The notes beneath the pieces were generated by a model. That model had not been told where the DNA came from. It ran no database searches and saw only the letters and a program-made list of their open reading frames with translations. Of a stretch of DNA of 64,000 bases, positions 52,343 through 61,116 are shown in pieces. Numbering within the stretch: position 1 is the first letter of the stretch; each line of letters starts with the position of its first letter. Origin of the DNA: Cupriavidus neocaledonicus (lineage in GTDB: Bacteria > Pseudomonadota > Gammaproteobacteria > Burkholderiales > Burkholderiaceae); assembly GCF_000372525.1 (NCBI RefSeq), contig NZ_AQUR01000103.1:124001-188000 (forward strand), in the 5' to 3' direction. The position numbers and the translations under genes were made by a program.

Positions 52343-53883
52343 GGTTTCACCAATACTTGCCGGTTTTCTTTCGTTGCTTTCTCGCGTGCACCAAGCCGCA
52401 AGGTCTGAACTGTACCTTGTCCCAAAGGTGACTTGTATCCCCAGACACCGTTTGCGTCCGTCCATCCGGTGGGAGCTATGCGAAAGGTCAGGCCACTGAC
52501 CTCGTCTGTCCACGTCGCTGCTTTTCCGGTCCCAATAACTTTTTTTCCAAGTGCTTCCAGCGCGTCGGACACCTTCTTGTCGAGGAAGAAGAACGCCTGT
52601 GTTGCCCCTCCGGGAAGGTATTGACCTGGTAGCATCTCGCCAGCTTGCTCCGCAACGGTCCCGACTACTGCCTTGGGCCCGGTCTTCCCGTTGACACTTC
52701 CAGTAACGAAGAACCCATCGCGGTTGAATTCATCCAAGACGGCTGCTCGTTCGCGCCATTCTTTTGCCGACTTCGGTGGTGAGCCAAGCCCCCACCAGGC
52801 GCCCCCGGGGAAGGTCTCATTAATTTTCTTGCCGTGAGTTGTGCCCTCTGGACCAAAGAATCGGAATATTCTCTCGCCCTGCTTCAGTTCACGATTGACC
52901 AACCTTCCGCTATAAGCTCGAATGGCGGGATAGAATTTACCGTCAGGTGAGGTTCGGGCGGTAAGGTCCGGATATCCAGGCGCTGGCCGATACTTGCTTC
53001 TCCAAGTTCCCGGATCGCGAACGAGAGCTTCGTTTTGCTTCCAGCCTCCCCTGGCGGAGCGCACAGGCAGCGATCCATTTTCAACCAATCTCGCCTCATC
53101 GGCCCGAGTAATGACCCGCTGCCCTGTGGCCACCTGATGCATCGTTTTTCGACTAGTCGACTCGCCACCCGATCGAATATAGGCTTGGACCTCCCTTAGA
53201 TATTGATCCAATTCCTTGATAGCCTTAGGAATCATTTCGTTTCCCTTGGCTTTGAGTTGTAGCAGTCCACTGCGCAAACCATCGATTCGTCGTAACAAGA
53301 CCGCCGGAATCGCTGTGCCGGCCTTGTTCTTAATCTGACCGAGTACCTTATACAAGTTGTTCATCAATGCCGCGAATCGTTCCATGATCGCTGCCTGATG
53401 ATCCGCAAAACGCAGCTTTAGCAGCCACCGTTCAGCATTCTTGACACCTATCCGGTTCAGGAAAGCAATGATTTCATTAGCGCCTTCAAGCAGCTTAGCG
53501 GCTCGCGCAGCGCCCTTCAGCGCAGCGGCTTCCTTGCAGACTTTGATGAGAATGCGGCCGACGCCCTTGATGACACCACCGAATACAGGGATCAAGGCAA
53601 CGACAAGAACAACGAGCAGCACCCACTCCCAGACACTTTCCCGCTTTTCCGGCTTGTCAACCATGCCAATAACGACGGCGATAATATCGCGAACGGCGGT
53701 CACATCGCCAACAAGCGGGATCATGCCGATTACGGCATCTACGATGATTTGGGAAAAACTTGCCTTCTCATTGAAGGCGCCCTGGACCGTACCCCAGGTC
53801 CAACTGCCGACGTCGGCGCAGATGGCACGGAAGCGACTCCAGGTGAGGCCACCCGGTGGCGTTGTGTTTGCAACTGAAGGCAT
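52339..53883 (-). CDS. Candidate T6SS effector with membrane N-domain and unassigned C-terminal toxin domain
   Basis: 514 residues. Residues 1-115 match the N-domain common in Burkholderiales T6SS/PAAR-type effectors: WGTVQGAFNEKASFSQI, then IGMIPLVGDVTAVRDIIAVV and WVLLVVLVVALIPVFGGVIK (two hydrophobic helices). A long helical linker runs to about 270. The C-terminal domain (about 295-490) includes GERIFRFFGPEGTTHGKKI (Arg341), GGAWWGLGSPPKSAKEWRE, VLDEFNRDGFFVTG, GQYLPGGATQAFFFL and PTGWTDANGVWGY. The opening Arg strand and the later PGGATQAFF strand recall ADP-ribosyltransferase layout, but this is a weak analogy. No PAAR domain; vgrG is 22 bases upstream. Confidence 0.75.
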   Translation of the reverse strand: MPSVANTTPPGGLTWSRFRAICADVGSWTWGTVQGAFNEKASFSQIIVDAVIGMIPLVGDVTAVRDIIAVVIGMVDKPEKRESVWEWVLLVVLVVALIPVFGGVIKGVGRILIKVCKEAAALKGAARAAKLLEGANEIIAFLNRIGVKNAERWLLKLRFADHQAAIMERFAALMNNLYKVLGQIKNKAGTAIPAVLLRRIDGLRSGLLQLKAKGNEMIPKAIKELDQYLREVQAYIRSGGESTSRKTMHQVATGQRVITRADEARLVENGSLPVRSARGGWKQNEALVRDPGTWRSKYRPAPGYPDLTARTSPDGKFYPAIRAYSGRLVNRELKQGERIFRFFGPEGTTHGKKINETFPGGAWWGLGSPPKSAKEWRERAAVLDEFNRDGFFVTGSVNGKTGPKAVVGTVAEQAGEMLPGQYLPGGATQAFFFLDKKVSDALEALGKKVIGTGKAATWTDEVSGLTFRIAPTGWTDANGVWGYKSPLGQGTVQTLRLGAREKATKENRQVLVKP

Positions 53884-53905
53884 GTTTTCTTGCTTCTGGA
53901 GTAGG

Positions 53906-56731
53906 CTAAGCGGACTTTGCTTCCGGATCCGTCTCAGTGGACAGGTATTTGTCCACCAGGCTGGCTAACTTGGCTTCCGTCGGATTAGGGTCGTGGCCGG
54001 GCGTCGGTGTCTTGTCTTTGCGTTCGAAGGCGCCTGGCATCGGGCCGAAGCTGACCTGCACGGGCCCCGGAGGAATGCCTTCAATGACGGCGCGTCCCTG
54101 CGCATCGAGTGTTCCCTGACGTTGAGAGCCGTCAGCCAACTTCGCAAAGTATTGGGCGCCTGCAAGGCCTTCGTCGTCGTGATATCGGTGATCGAGCATT
54201 AGCGTCGAGGGCGACATCGCCCCCACCGGCAGCGCCACCAACTCCGCCGGACTCCCCCCACCCCCCACCAACGGATGCCCAGCCCCCTTCACCGACAACA
54301 ACCCCGGCGTCTCAAACGTAATCGCATTCCCGTCCAGCACGATCCGCGACGAGCCGCCGTGCAGCACCACTTTCTTCTGCGCCAGCACCTCGATGCCGTC
54401 GGTCGATGAAGTCACCGTCACCGCCTTGTCCGCCATCACCGCCAGCGCATCGGTGTGGGCCTGGATGGAAACCGGTCCACCAGCCGCAATGGCGCGAATC
54501 CCGTTGTTCTGGCTGAACAGGCTCACGCCCTTGGCCGCGGCCGCGGCGACTGTGTTGCCGGCGCCGACATGCCAGTCGGCCTGTGCCAGGCCCAGCAGGT
54601 GGCGTCCGGCAAAGATGCTGGTGGTGGCCTGCGTGGCCAGCGCAATCGAGCTGGGCGATTCCGCGACGAGCCATGGTTGCCCGAAGTGCTCGGCAGCGGT
54701 GCCGGTATCCGGGCGCTTGGCGTCCTGTTCGTTGACGCGGTCCGGATAGCTGCCGTCCTGCTGCGGGTCGATGGCCTTGGTCAGCGGTTCGAAAGCGGCG
54801 ATGGCTCCCAGCGGCAGCGCCTGCTGCGAGGTGGCGGCATCGGACAGGCGCTGTGCGGTACGCTCGGCGGCGGTGATTTGTCCGCGGGCTTCGCGGATGT
54901 CGAGCATGGTGCCTGCTGCCCTGGCCTGGATCGTGGTCGACAGCAGCAAGCCGTTGCCGGCGCGCACGATGGCCCAGGCGTCGGTGCGCAGTTCGGCGCC
55001 GGTGCCGCGCCAGACGCCGCGTTCACCGCTGGCGGGGGCCTGCGCGATCACGTAGCCAAGGTTGAGCTGGGTGTCGGCGGCCGAGCTGGCCAGGCGCATG
55101 CGCAGCTGGCCGGTGTTGTCGTCGACGATCCACTGGTTGTAGCCGCCGTCGCCGAGGTTGTGCGAATGCCAGCCGGACAGCGCTGTGTTCAGCGGCGCCT
55201 CGGTGGCAGGCCAGGGCAGGGCGTCCTGTTCGTTGTGCAGTTGCGCCACCACCATCGGGCGATCGATGTCGCCATCGAGGTAGGTCAGCATGACTTCGGT
55301 GCCGGCGCGGGGCAGGTGATGCACGCCCCAGTTGGGTCCGGCTGCGGCAGTGGCCACGCGCACCCAGGCGGTGACCTGGGCCAGGTCGTCCTGGGCCGGA
55401 TCGGCGGCGGTGTCGGCCCTTGGATCGGCCATCGGCGCGCGCAGCCAGGGGAGGCGCACGCGCACGCGGTGATCGCGCTCGGTGGTCAGCGGGGCGCCGC
55501 CTTCGGCGATGACGACTGCAGGCTGTCCTTCCGGTGCGGTGGGCTTGGGCGAGTACACCGGCACGATCGGGGCATCGGCGCGCACCGCTTCGAAGCGGTT
55601 GCGGTAGCTGCCGGCCTCGATGTCGGACAGGCCCAGCAGCAACGCTACCTCGGCTCCCAGGTTGTTGGCCGCTTCATGGCGCACGGCCAGCGTGACGAAC
55701 TCGTTCGCGGCGGTGTCGAAGTGCCCGGTCAGCGTGAAGCGTTCGCCGGCGCCCAGGGCGCGGACGCTGCCTTCGCCCGCGTAGCGCAGGTAGCGGCTTT
55801 CATGTGCTTGCGCGCGCAGCTGCGCGGCGCGGCGGGCGGCGTCGGCGTCGGGGAAGCGGTACGTGCCGCGCGTTTCGAAGGACTCCAGCGTGGGCCATTC
55901 GCCCAGACTTTCGCTGCCGGCGTCGGCGGCGGTGGCGGCCAGGGACTTGTAGTCCCATGAGGCCACGGTGACGGCGTTGGTGCCAGCGGCTGCCTGCAGC
56001 GACCAATGATCGATGGCATCTTCGCGCTCGGTGGCGTCGCTGCGGTGGAAGCGGATGCTGGGCTGCGCGCAGGCGGGGCGTTCGGCCTGGTTGTCGAAGA
56101 TCACCAGGCAATGACGGGACTGAGCTTTGTCCTCCTGGCTGGATTGTTCGGCGCCGTCCTGTTGATGCTCGAAGCGATAGGACAGGCCTTCCTCCGCCAG
56201 CAGCCGCGTGACAAAGGCGAGATCCGTCTCGCGATACTGGCAGCAGACCGAGCGCTTGCGCAGCGGCTGGCTCACCGCCATGCGGTATTGGGCCAGCGGA
56301 TAGTCAGCCAGCACGTCTTCGATGATCTCCAGCGCGGTCTTGTCCTGGTAGACATAGCAATCGGTGCGCGCGCGCAGGTGATCGAACCAGGTGCCCACCG
56401 TCAGCCGGTAGCGCGCCAGGCCACCGTCGCCGCCGATGGCCGCGCAGTTTTGCACATAGCCGTGCCAGGCGCGGCGGGTGCCGTCGGCAAGCATCAGCCG
56501 CAGCGTGATTTCCTCGGTGGCCAGGCGCGCGGTGTCCAGGTGTGCCGACGGGCTCAGGCAATCGATCTGCAGCTGGAACGGTGTGCAGACACCCTCCTGC
56601 GCGACAAAGCGCTCCACTACCAGGTCGTCGGCGGTAAGCGCCGTCTCCAGCGTGATCTGGCGCGTGCGCTGGCCCAGCAGCCCGGACAGGGCGGCCATCG
56701 CGGATGACGGGTAAGAGGACAAGGGCTTCAT
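53906..56731 (-). CDS. vgrG: T6SS spike protein VgrG (TssI) with C-terminal extension
   Basis: 941 residues. gp27-like base (QITLETALTADDLVVERFV, then TDLAFVTRLLAEEGLSYRFEH), gp5-like OB fold (DHRVRVRLPWLRAP, WVRVATAAAGPNWGVHHLPR, GTEVMLTYLDGDIDRPMV), a DUF2345 beta-helix (QADWHVGAGNTVAAAAAKG, KKVVLHGGSSRIVLDGNAI), then an extra segment of about 100 residues (AQYFAKLADGSQRQGTLDA, QGRAVIEGIPPGPVQVSFGP) that looks transthyretin-like. Such tails load a specific effector onto the spike. Base composition drops in this last part, in step with the downstream effector gene. Transcribed after tssL. Confidence 0.95.
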   Translation of the reverse strand: MKPLSSYPSSAMAALSGLLGQRTRQITLETALTADDLVVERFVAQEGVCTPFQLQIDCLSPSAHLDTARLATEEITLRLMLADGTRRAWHGYVQNCAAIGGDGGLARYRLTVGTWFDHLRARTDCYVYQDKTALEIIEDVLADYPLAQYRMAVSQPLRKRSVCCQYRETDLAFVTRLLAEEGLSYRFEHQQDGAEQSSQEDKAQSRHCLVIFDNQAERPACAQPSIRFHRSDATEREDAIDHWSLQAAAGTNAVTVASWDYKSLAATAADAGSESLGEWPTLESFETRGTYRFPDADAARRAAQLRAQAHESRYLRYAGEGSVRALGAGERFTLTGHFDTAANEFVTLAVRHEAANNLGAEVALLLGLSDIEAGSYRNRFEAVRADAPIVPVYSPKPTAPEGQPAVVIAEGGAPLTTERDHRVRVRLPWLRAPMADPRADTAADPAQDDLAQVTAWVRVATAAAGPNWGVHHLPRAGTEVMLTYLDGDIDRPMVVAQLHNEQDALPWPATEAPLNTALSGWHSHNLGDGGYNQWIVDDNTGQLRMRLASSAADTQLNLGYVIAQAPASGERGVWRGTGAELRTDAWAIVRAGNGLLLSTTIQARAAGTMLDIREARGQITAAERTAQRLSDAATSQQALPLGAIAAFEPLTKAIDPQQDGSYPDRVNEQDAKRPDTGTAAEHFGQPWLVAESPSSIALATQATTSIFAGRHLLGLAQADWHVGAGNTVAAAAAKGVSLFSQNNGIRAIAAGGPVSIQAHTDALAVMADKAVTVTSSTDGIEVLAQKKVVLHGGSSRIVLDGNAITFETPGLLSVKGAGHPLVGGGGSPAELVALPVGAMSPSTLMLDHRYHDDEGLAGAQYFAKLADGSQRQGTLDAQGRAVIEGIPPGPVQVSFGPMPGAFERKDKTPTPGHDPNPTEAKLASLVDKYLSTETDPEAKSA

Positions 56732-56809
56732 CGGAGCAGGGTCGCGCTAGAGGGTTCGGCATGCGGCCCTGGATACGGCAGGACCGCCTTCGATGGCATC
56801 AACGCGGCA

Positions 56810-57604
56810 TCAGGGCAGCGAGATGGTCAGGTGCGAATAACGCGGCCCCAGCTTGATCACCTGCGAGTAGCCCTGCAGCGTGTCGCTGGTCTGCGAGCGC
56901 AGCGTGGTCGACAGCCCCAGGAAGGCCAGCAGTGCGATCAGTGCAAAGACCGCGCCGAAGATCCACAGCGGGGTTTCGCGCTTGAGCGCGTGCGAGATCT
57001 TGTCCGGGATCGGCCATTGCGGTGCAAAGGCGGCGCGTTTGCCCTTGATCGCCGAGATCTCGTCGCCCAGCCGCGCGGTCAGGTAGGCCAGTTTCTCGGG
57101 CCCTTCCAGGATGTACTTGCCGCGGAACCCCAGCAGCAGGCACATGTGGAAGACTTCCAGCGCCTGCAGGCGCGGCGCGCCGTGTGCGCGCAGTTCTTCC
57201 AGCTTGGTGAAGAAGCCTTCGCCGGCCAGTTGCTCGCCGAACAGCACCAGTTGCAGCGGCCGCCGCTCCCACGTGCTGCGGATGCTGAAGTTCGACGCCA
57301 GGATGGTTTCGTCGATGGCGGCGCAGAAAGCGTACTTGGCGTCGAAGATGTCTTCGGCCGCCACGTTGAGCCGCTTGGCGCCGCGCTCGAAATCATCGAG
57401 GAAGTCGCGCACCTTCTGCAGGAATTCTTCGGCGCTGCCCGGCTGCTGGCCATTGCGCAGCAGGAACAGCATGAAAAAGCCATCGTAGAGCAGGTCCAGC
57501 AGCGTGCGGGCGTGCATGGCGCCGTCTGCCGAGCCTGCGGCGGCGGGAGAGGGCTGGCCGGCCGGCGAGGCGCCGAACAGCGAAGGCGTGGAGGTAGCGC
57601 TCAT
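56810..57604 (-). CDS. tssL: T6SS membrane-complex protein TssL (DotU/IcmH)
   Basis: 264 residues. DotU domain: LLDLLYDGFFMLFLLRNGQQ, AKYAFCAAIDETILASNF, RPLQLVLFGEQLAGEGFF, ALEVFHMCLLLGFRGKYILEG. One membrane helix near the C-terminus (LWIFGAVFALIALLAFLGLS), cytoplasmic N-domain; no OmpA-like peptidoglycan-binding domain, so it is the short form. It joins TssM and TssJ in the envelope complex. Start ATG 57604 overlaps the tssK stop by 4 bases (ATGA). Confidence 0.96.
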   Translation of the reverse strand: MSATSTPSLFGASPAGQPSPAAAGSADGAMHARTLLDLLYDGFFMLFLLRNGQQPGSAEEFLQKVRDFLDDFERGAKRLNVAAEDIFDAKYAFCAAIDETILASNFSIRSTWERRPLQLVLFGEQLAGEGFFTKLEELRAHGAPRLQALEVFHMCLLLGFRGKYILEGPEKLAYLTARLGDEISAIKGKRAAFAPQWPIPDKISHALKRETPLWIFGAVFALIALLAFLGLSTTLRSQTSDTLQGYSQVIKLGPRYSHLTISLP

Positions 57605-58947
57605 GAGGTCACCGCAATCAGTTCAAGTTTGAGTTCCCGGATGCCGGCCGGGGTGTAGATGGTGATGGTCTGGGCCTGCAGCATGCGGTCGTACAGCGCG
57701 CCGCGCGCCTCGATCGCGAAATAGCACGCGCCCGGACGCACCGGGATCGCGGGCGGCACTTGTGGCGTGTAGGTCAACGGCACGCCCGGCATCGACGACA
57801 GCACCAGCTTGTCCACATCGTCCGGGGCGCCAACCTTGAAGCGGCTGGGGATGGCCTCGACCAGTTCGGCCACGGGCATGTCCGCGCTCACTGAAAGGTA
57901 GAAGCTGGTCTTGTCGTCGATCTTGCCGGAATCCAGGCGCCCCAGATGGAACGAGGGACGGGTCTCGTCCAGCGCGATCGAGAAGTAGCGCGTGGAGATA
58001 ACGGTATCGAGCAGGTCGCGGATGATGCTGTCCAGCCGCGCAAAGACCGGGCCCGGACTGTCGTGGTCGTAGACCGGAAGATCGGCCAGCGTGTGGCTCT
58101 TCGAAAAGGTCATCAGCGCGCCGGCCAGGCGCAGCATTTCCTGGAACAACCGCTCGGGATGCAGTTCGGGATGGTGGAACAGGTGCGCCAGCGCAGCGAA
58201 AGAGGCGTTGGCAGTGTGCAGCAGCCAGAACGACGCGATATCGCCCGAGCGGAACTCGATGATGTTCTTGGTGGGTTCGCGATGGAAGCCGTACAGTGCA
58301 TTGACCTTGGCCTGTAGCGCGTCGATCAGCCGCCGCAGGCGCAGGTACAGCACGGCCGACGCATTGATCGACAGGCTGGGAGCGACAAAGGTCTCGTCCA
58401 GTTCGAAGCCGCCGGTCGCGGTGCGCCGGATGCGCACGACCGGCAGCGAGATGAACTGGTCGCGCGGCTCGGTCTCGGCCACCAGCCGGACCGCCTTTTT
58501 CAGGTAAGTGATGGCGGCCGGCTCGGCTTCGGTGAACAGGTCCGACGTTTCGGTCTGCAGGCCGACATAGCGGGACGACAGCGATCCTTCCGCGTCGTCG
58601 CGGTAGTTGCCGCCGGCGTCGTGCAGCGGCTGCAGCGCCAGGTAGAAGGTCAGTTCCGAAGTGCCGGCGGGGATCGCGTCAAGCACCACGGGCGGTGGCA
58701 GCTCATCGGCCTGGGGCGCGGAATACAGTTCGCCGTCGGGAAAGAACAGCGACAGCTCGGTCACGCGCAGCACCCCGCTGGCGAGCGCATCGGTGTCAAA
58801 ACTGGCATTGCGCACGCCCCAGCCGTAGGGCTGGATTACTTGCGCGGTGGCGTGCAGGCGCGACTCATGGTATGCGTCCTGCCGCTGGAAATGCTGGGGC
58901 CGCAGGAACAGGCCTTCGCCCCACAGAATCTTGGCGGAATAACTCAC
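57601..58947 (-). CDS. tssK: T6SS baseplate protein TssK
   Basis: 448 residues, standard length. Hallmarks: KILWGEGLFLRPQHFQRQDA at the N-terminus, PYGWGVRNASFD, FYLALQPLHDAGGNY, and the C-terminal HLGRLDSGKIDDKTSFYLS region. TssK trimers connect the TssEFG wedges to TssL/TssM. It lies between tssJ (40 bases upstream) and tssL (4-base overlap), transcribed together. Confidence 0.97.
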   Translation of the reverse strand: MSYSAKILWGEGLFLRPQHFQRQDAYHESRLHATAQVIQPYGWGVRNASFDTDALASGVLRVTELSLFFPDGELYSAPQADELPPPVVLDAIPAGTSELTFYLALQPLHDAGGNYRDDAEGSLSSRYVGLQTETSDLFTEAEPAAITYLKKAVRLVAETEPRDQFISLPVVRIRRTATGGFELDETFVAPSLSINASAVLYLRLRRLIDALQAKVNALYGFHREPTKNIIEFRSGDIASFWLLHTANASFAALAHLFHHPELHPERLFQEMLRLAGALMTFSKSHTLADLPVYDHDSPGPVFARLDSIIRDLLDTVISTRYFSIALDETRPSFHLGRLDSGKIDDKTSFYLSVSADMPVAELVEAIPSRFKVGAPDDVDKLVLSSMPGVPLTYTPQVPPAIPVRPGACYFAIEARGALYDRMLQAQTITIYTPAGIRELKLELIAVTS

Positions 58948-58987
58948 GTTTGCCTTTGTTGTCCTTGTTGGTGCCTGGTCGGCTGCG

Positions 58988-59680
58988 TCAGGTGCGGCAG
59001 CCGGCTGCCGAGACGAGGTTCAGATTGCTGCTGGCCGCGGCGCCCGCTGGCGTGATGGCATCGCCAACGGTCAGTGTCATGGCGCAGGCGTGCAGGCCGA
59101 TGGTCACGCCGGACTTTTCGCTCCTGGCGCTGTCGAAGGCGAATTTCCAGCGCTGCGGGGCAGGGCTGCGAAACAGTGCCACCACGCCGAAGGTGCCTGC
59201 CTCGCGCGTGATCTTTTCCACGATTTCATAGCGCTGGCCGGGAATTAGAGTCATCTCTCTAACCTGTACCAGGTCAGCGCCGAGTGTCTTCTGTTCTCGT
59301 TGCGGGTCGATGAAGGTATCGAACGGCGCCTGCAGGAAGCTGGTGGGGTCCTTCAGCTTGTAGAGCCGCACCACGATGGCGGCCGGCCGGTTATCGGCTG
59401 CTGCATTGAGGTTGTTGCCGGCGTACAGCTTCAGCGGGACTTCGCGCGGCGGCTTCTGTGATTCCGGCAGGTTGGACGGTTTGAGGCCAACTGCTTCCAG
59501 CGCGCCGCTGGCCGCCCCCGCCAGCAGCGTGCCGCCAACCGCGCAGCCTGTCAGCGCCGCAACGCAGGCAGCCGCAGCCAGCCCCGCCGCCAAGCTCGCC
59601 CGCTGCCCTGCGGCGGCGCGGCGCGGGGCGTGCCCGGTTGGCTTGCTGTCCGGCGCCCGACTGAGTTCAATTTGTCGCAT
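58988..59680 (-). CDS. tssJ: T6SS outer-membrane lipoprotein TssJ
   Basis: 230 residues. Lipobox AALTGCAVGG. The TssJ/SciN core follows: PREVPLKLYAGNNLNAAADN, AAIVVRLYKLKDPTSFLQAP, FDTFIDPQREQKTLGADLVQ, MTLIPGQRYEIVEKI, and a FGVVALFRSPAPQRWKF strand pair. The C-terminus (CAMTLTVGDAI) is longer than E. coli SciN. It anchors TssM in the outer membrane. First gene of the minus-strand arm. Confidence 0.95.
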   Translation of the reverse strand: MRQIELSRAPDSKPTGHAPRRAAAGQRASLAAGLAAAACVAALTGCAVGGTLLAGAASGALEAVGLKPSNLPESQKPPREVPLKLYAGNNLNAAADNRPAAIVVRLYKLKDPTSFLQAPFDTFIDPQREQKTLGADLVQVREMTLIPGQRYEIVEKITREAGTFGVVALFRSPAPQRWKFAFDSARSEKSGVTIGLHACAMTLTVGDAITPAGAAASSNLNLVSAAGCRT

Positions 59681-59709
59681 GACAGAAGTTAGGAATATCT
59701 AATTCAGCA

Positions 59710-59747
59710 GTTGGAGACCTATCCAACAAAATGGTAGAGAACTACCA
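59710..59747. promoter_or_regulatory. Paired palindromes in the T6SS divergent promoter region
   Basis: GTTGGA (59710-59715) with TCCAAC (59722-59727), then TGGTAG (59732-59737) with CTACCA (59742-59747), both perfect. They lie in an AT-rich spacer (59681-59937) 30-65 bases before the tssJ start and about 190 bases before the lipoprotein start. They could bind a regulator of both arms. Confidence 0.5.
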
Positions 59748-59937
59748 AAAAGTACTAATGCTGACAATATCCACCGATCTGTTGTCAGCCGTAAGCGGCA
59801 GAGTGTACTATTCCGGCCAATTCGGGTTCAACACAGTTCTGACATTATTGGCATTTGGCACTTTTCCCCAGACGGATCTTGCCAGGGCCAGGCCCGAATC
59901 GCCCCGCCGCAATCTTGAACTTTCACAGAGACTCGCC

Positions 59938-60564
59938 GTGAACGACTACAAGCCCAAGTCAGGAATCCATCGCACCCTGGTGATGCTGGCCAGCACCGCC
60001 GTGCTGCTCGCCGGCTGTGCAACCTCCAACCCTGGGCCGCAGAGCGATGAGTCGTTCAAGCAGAGCATGTCCGAGGCCGAAGCGGCCCTGGCCAACGGAC
60101 AGCGCGAGCAGGCCATCAGCCTGTTCGAGCAGATCGCCAAGAACAATCCGACGCGCGAAGAACCGTGGTCGCGCATGGCGCAGATCGAGTTCGGCGCCGA
60201 GCACTATCCGCAGGCCATCGTCGCGGCCGAAGAAGCGCTGCAGCGCGACGCCACCGATCGCAAGGCCAAGAGCGTGCTGGCGGTCAGCGGCCTGCGCGTG
60301 GCGCGCCGCTCGCTGCAGGAACTGCGTGCCGACAGCGCCCTGGCTGGCGACGTCCGCTCCGACGCCCAGTTGCTGGCCCAGATGCTGCGCGACACGCTGG
60401 GCGAGCAAGTGCTGTTCCCCCGCGACAAGAATGCCGCGCCCGTGGCCAAGCCGGTGCCGCGCCGCCGTGCTGCGCCTGCCAAGCCGACCGCCGCCGCGGC
60501 GCAGCCGGCACAGCCCGCGGCTGCGGGCGGCGGCAGCGCAGACCCGTTCGGCGCCCTGCGCTGA
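59938..60564 (+). CDS. T6SS-associated TPR lipoprotein
   Basis: 208 residues from GTG 59938. Lipobox ASTAVLLAGCATSNPG. A short tetratricopeptide region follows: AEAALANGQREQAISLFEQI, EPWSRMAQIEFGAEHYPQAI, VAAEEALQRDATDRKAKSVL. The C-terminus is Ala/Pro-rich and low complexity, ending SADPFGALR. Its place as first gene of the tssB-tssC-hcp arm suggests an accessory envelope part; comparable lipoproteins precede tssB in other Burkholderiaceae T6SS loci. The open frame upstream to 59731 reads through the promoter spacer and is not used. Confidence 0.8.
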   Translation: MNDYKPKSGIHRTLVMLASTAVLLAGCATSNPGPQSDESFKQSMSEAEAALANGQREQAISLFEQIAKNNPTREEPWSRMAQIEFGAEHYPQAIVAAEEALQRDATDRKAKSVLAVSGLRVARRSLQELRADSALAGDVRSDAQLLAQMLRDTLGEQVLFPRDKNAAPVAKPVPRRRAAPAKPTAAAAQPAQPAAAGGGSADPFGALR

Positions 60565-60600
60565 TTCTCAGACCGGATTCCGCCAGATCGGAGAGTAGTG

Positions 60601-61116
60601 ATGGCCAAGAAAGAAAGTGTCCAGAAGCGCCTGCAGAAGGTGCGTCCCCCGCGTGTGCAACTGACGTACGACGTCGAGAAGGGCGATGCCATCGAGCAGA
60701 AGGAACTGCCCTTTGTCGTTGGCGTGGTGGCAGACCTGTCGGGCCAGTCGGAAGTGGCCCAGCCCAAGCTGCGCGACCGCAAGTTCGTCAATATCGATCG
60801 CGACAACTTCGACGACGTGATGGCGGGCATCGAGCCGCGCGCGGCATTCCAGGTGCCCAACACGCTTTCCGAGGAAGGCGGCAAGTTCGGCGTGGACCTG
60901 AAGTTCCATTCCCTCGAAGACTTCAATCCGGAAGCCGTGGTCGAGCAGATCGAGCCGCTGCGCAAGCTGCTCGAAGCCCGCTCCAAGCTGGCCGACCTGC
61001 GCAACAAGCTGGCCGGCAACGACAAGCTGGAAGACCTGCTCTCGGAAGTGCTGACCAATACCGAGTCGCTGCAAAAGCTCGGTGCCAATGCCAGGAACGG
61101 TGGCGACGATGCTTGA
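60601..61116 (+). CDS. tssB: T6SS contractile sheath protein TssB (VipA)
   Basis: 171 residues. Signature VQKRLQKVRPPRVQLTYDVE, KELPFVVGVVADLSGQSE, RKFVNIDRDNFDDVMAGIEP, and the C-terminal helix LRKLLEARSKLADLRNKLAG with LEDLLSEVL. It pairs with TssC to form the sheath around the Hcp tube. ATG 60601 follows GGAGAG; its 3' end overlaps tssC by 8 bases. Confidence 0.97.
   Translation: MAKKESVQKRLQKVRPPRVQLTYDVEKGDAIEQKELPFVVGVVADLSGQSEVAQPKLRDRKFVNIDRDNFDDVMAGIEPRAAFQVPNTLSEEGGKFGVDLKFHSLEDFNPEAVVEQIEPLRKLLEARSKLADLRNKLAGNDKLEDLLSEVLTNTESLQKLGANARNGGDDA

Noticed and set aside
54455..55960. 501-residue plus-strand frame
   Set aside because: Antisense to vgrG, composed of Gly/Val/Gln-rich shadow sequence.
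59840..59880. Possible sigma54 promoter around TTGGCATTTGGCAC
   Set aside because: The GG-N10-GC spacing of a -24/-12 promoter is not met.
59731..59937. N-terminal extension of the TPR lipoprotein from ATG 59731
   Set aside because: It would translate the AT-rich promoter spacer and bury the lipoprotein signal sequence.
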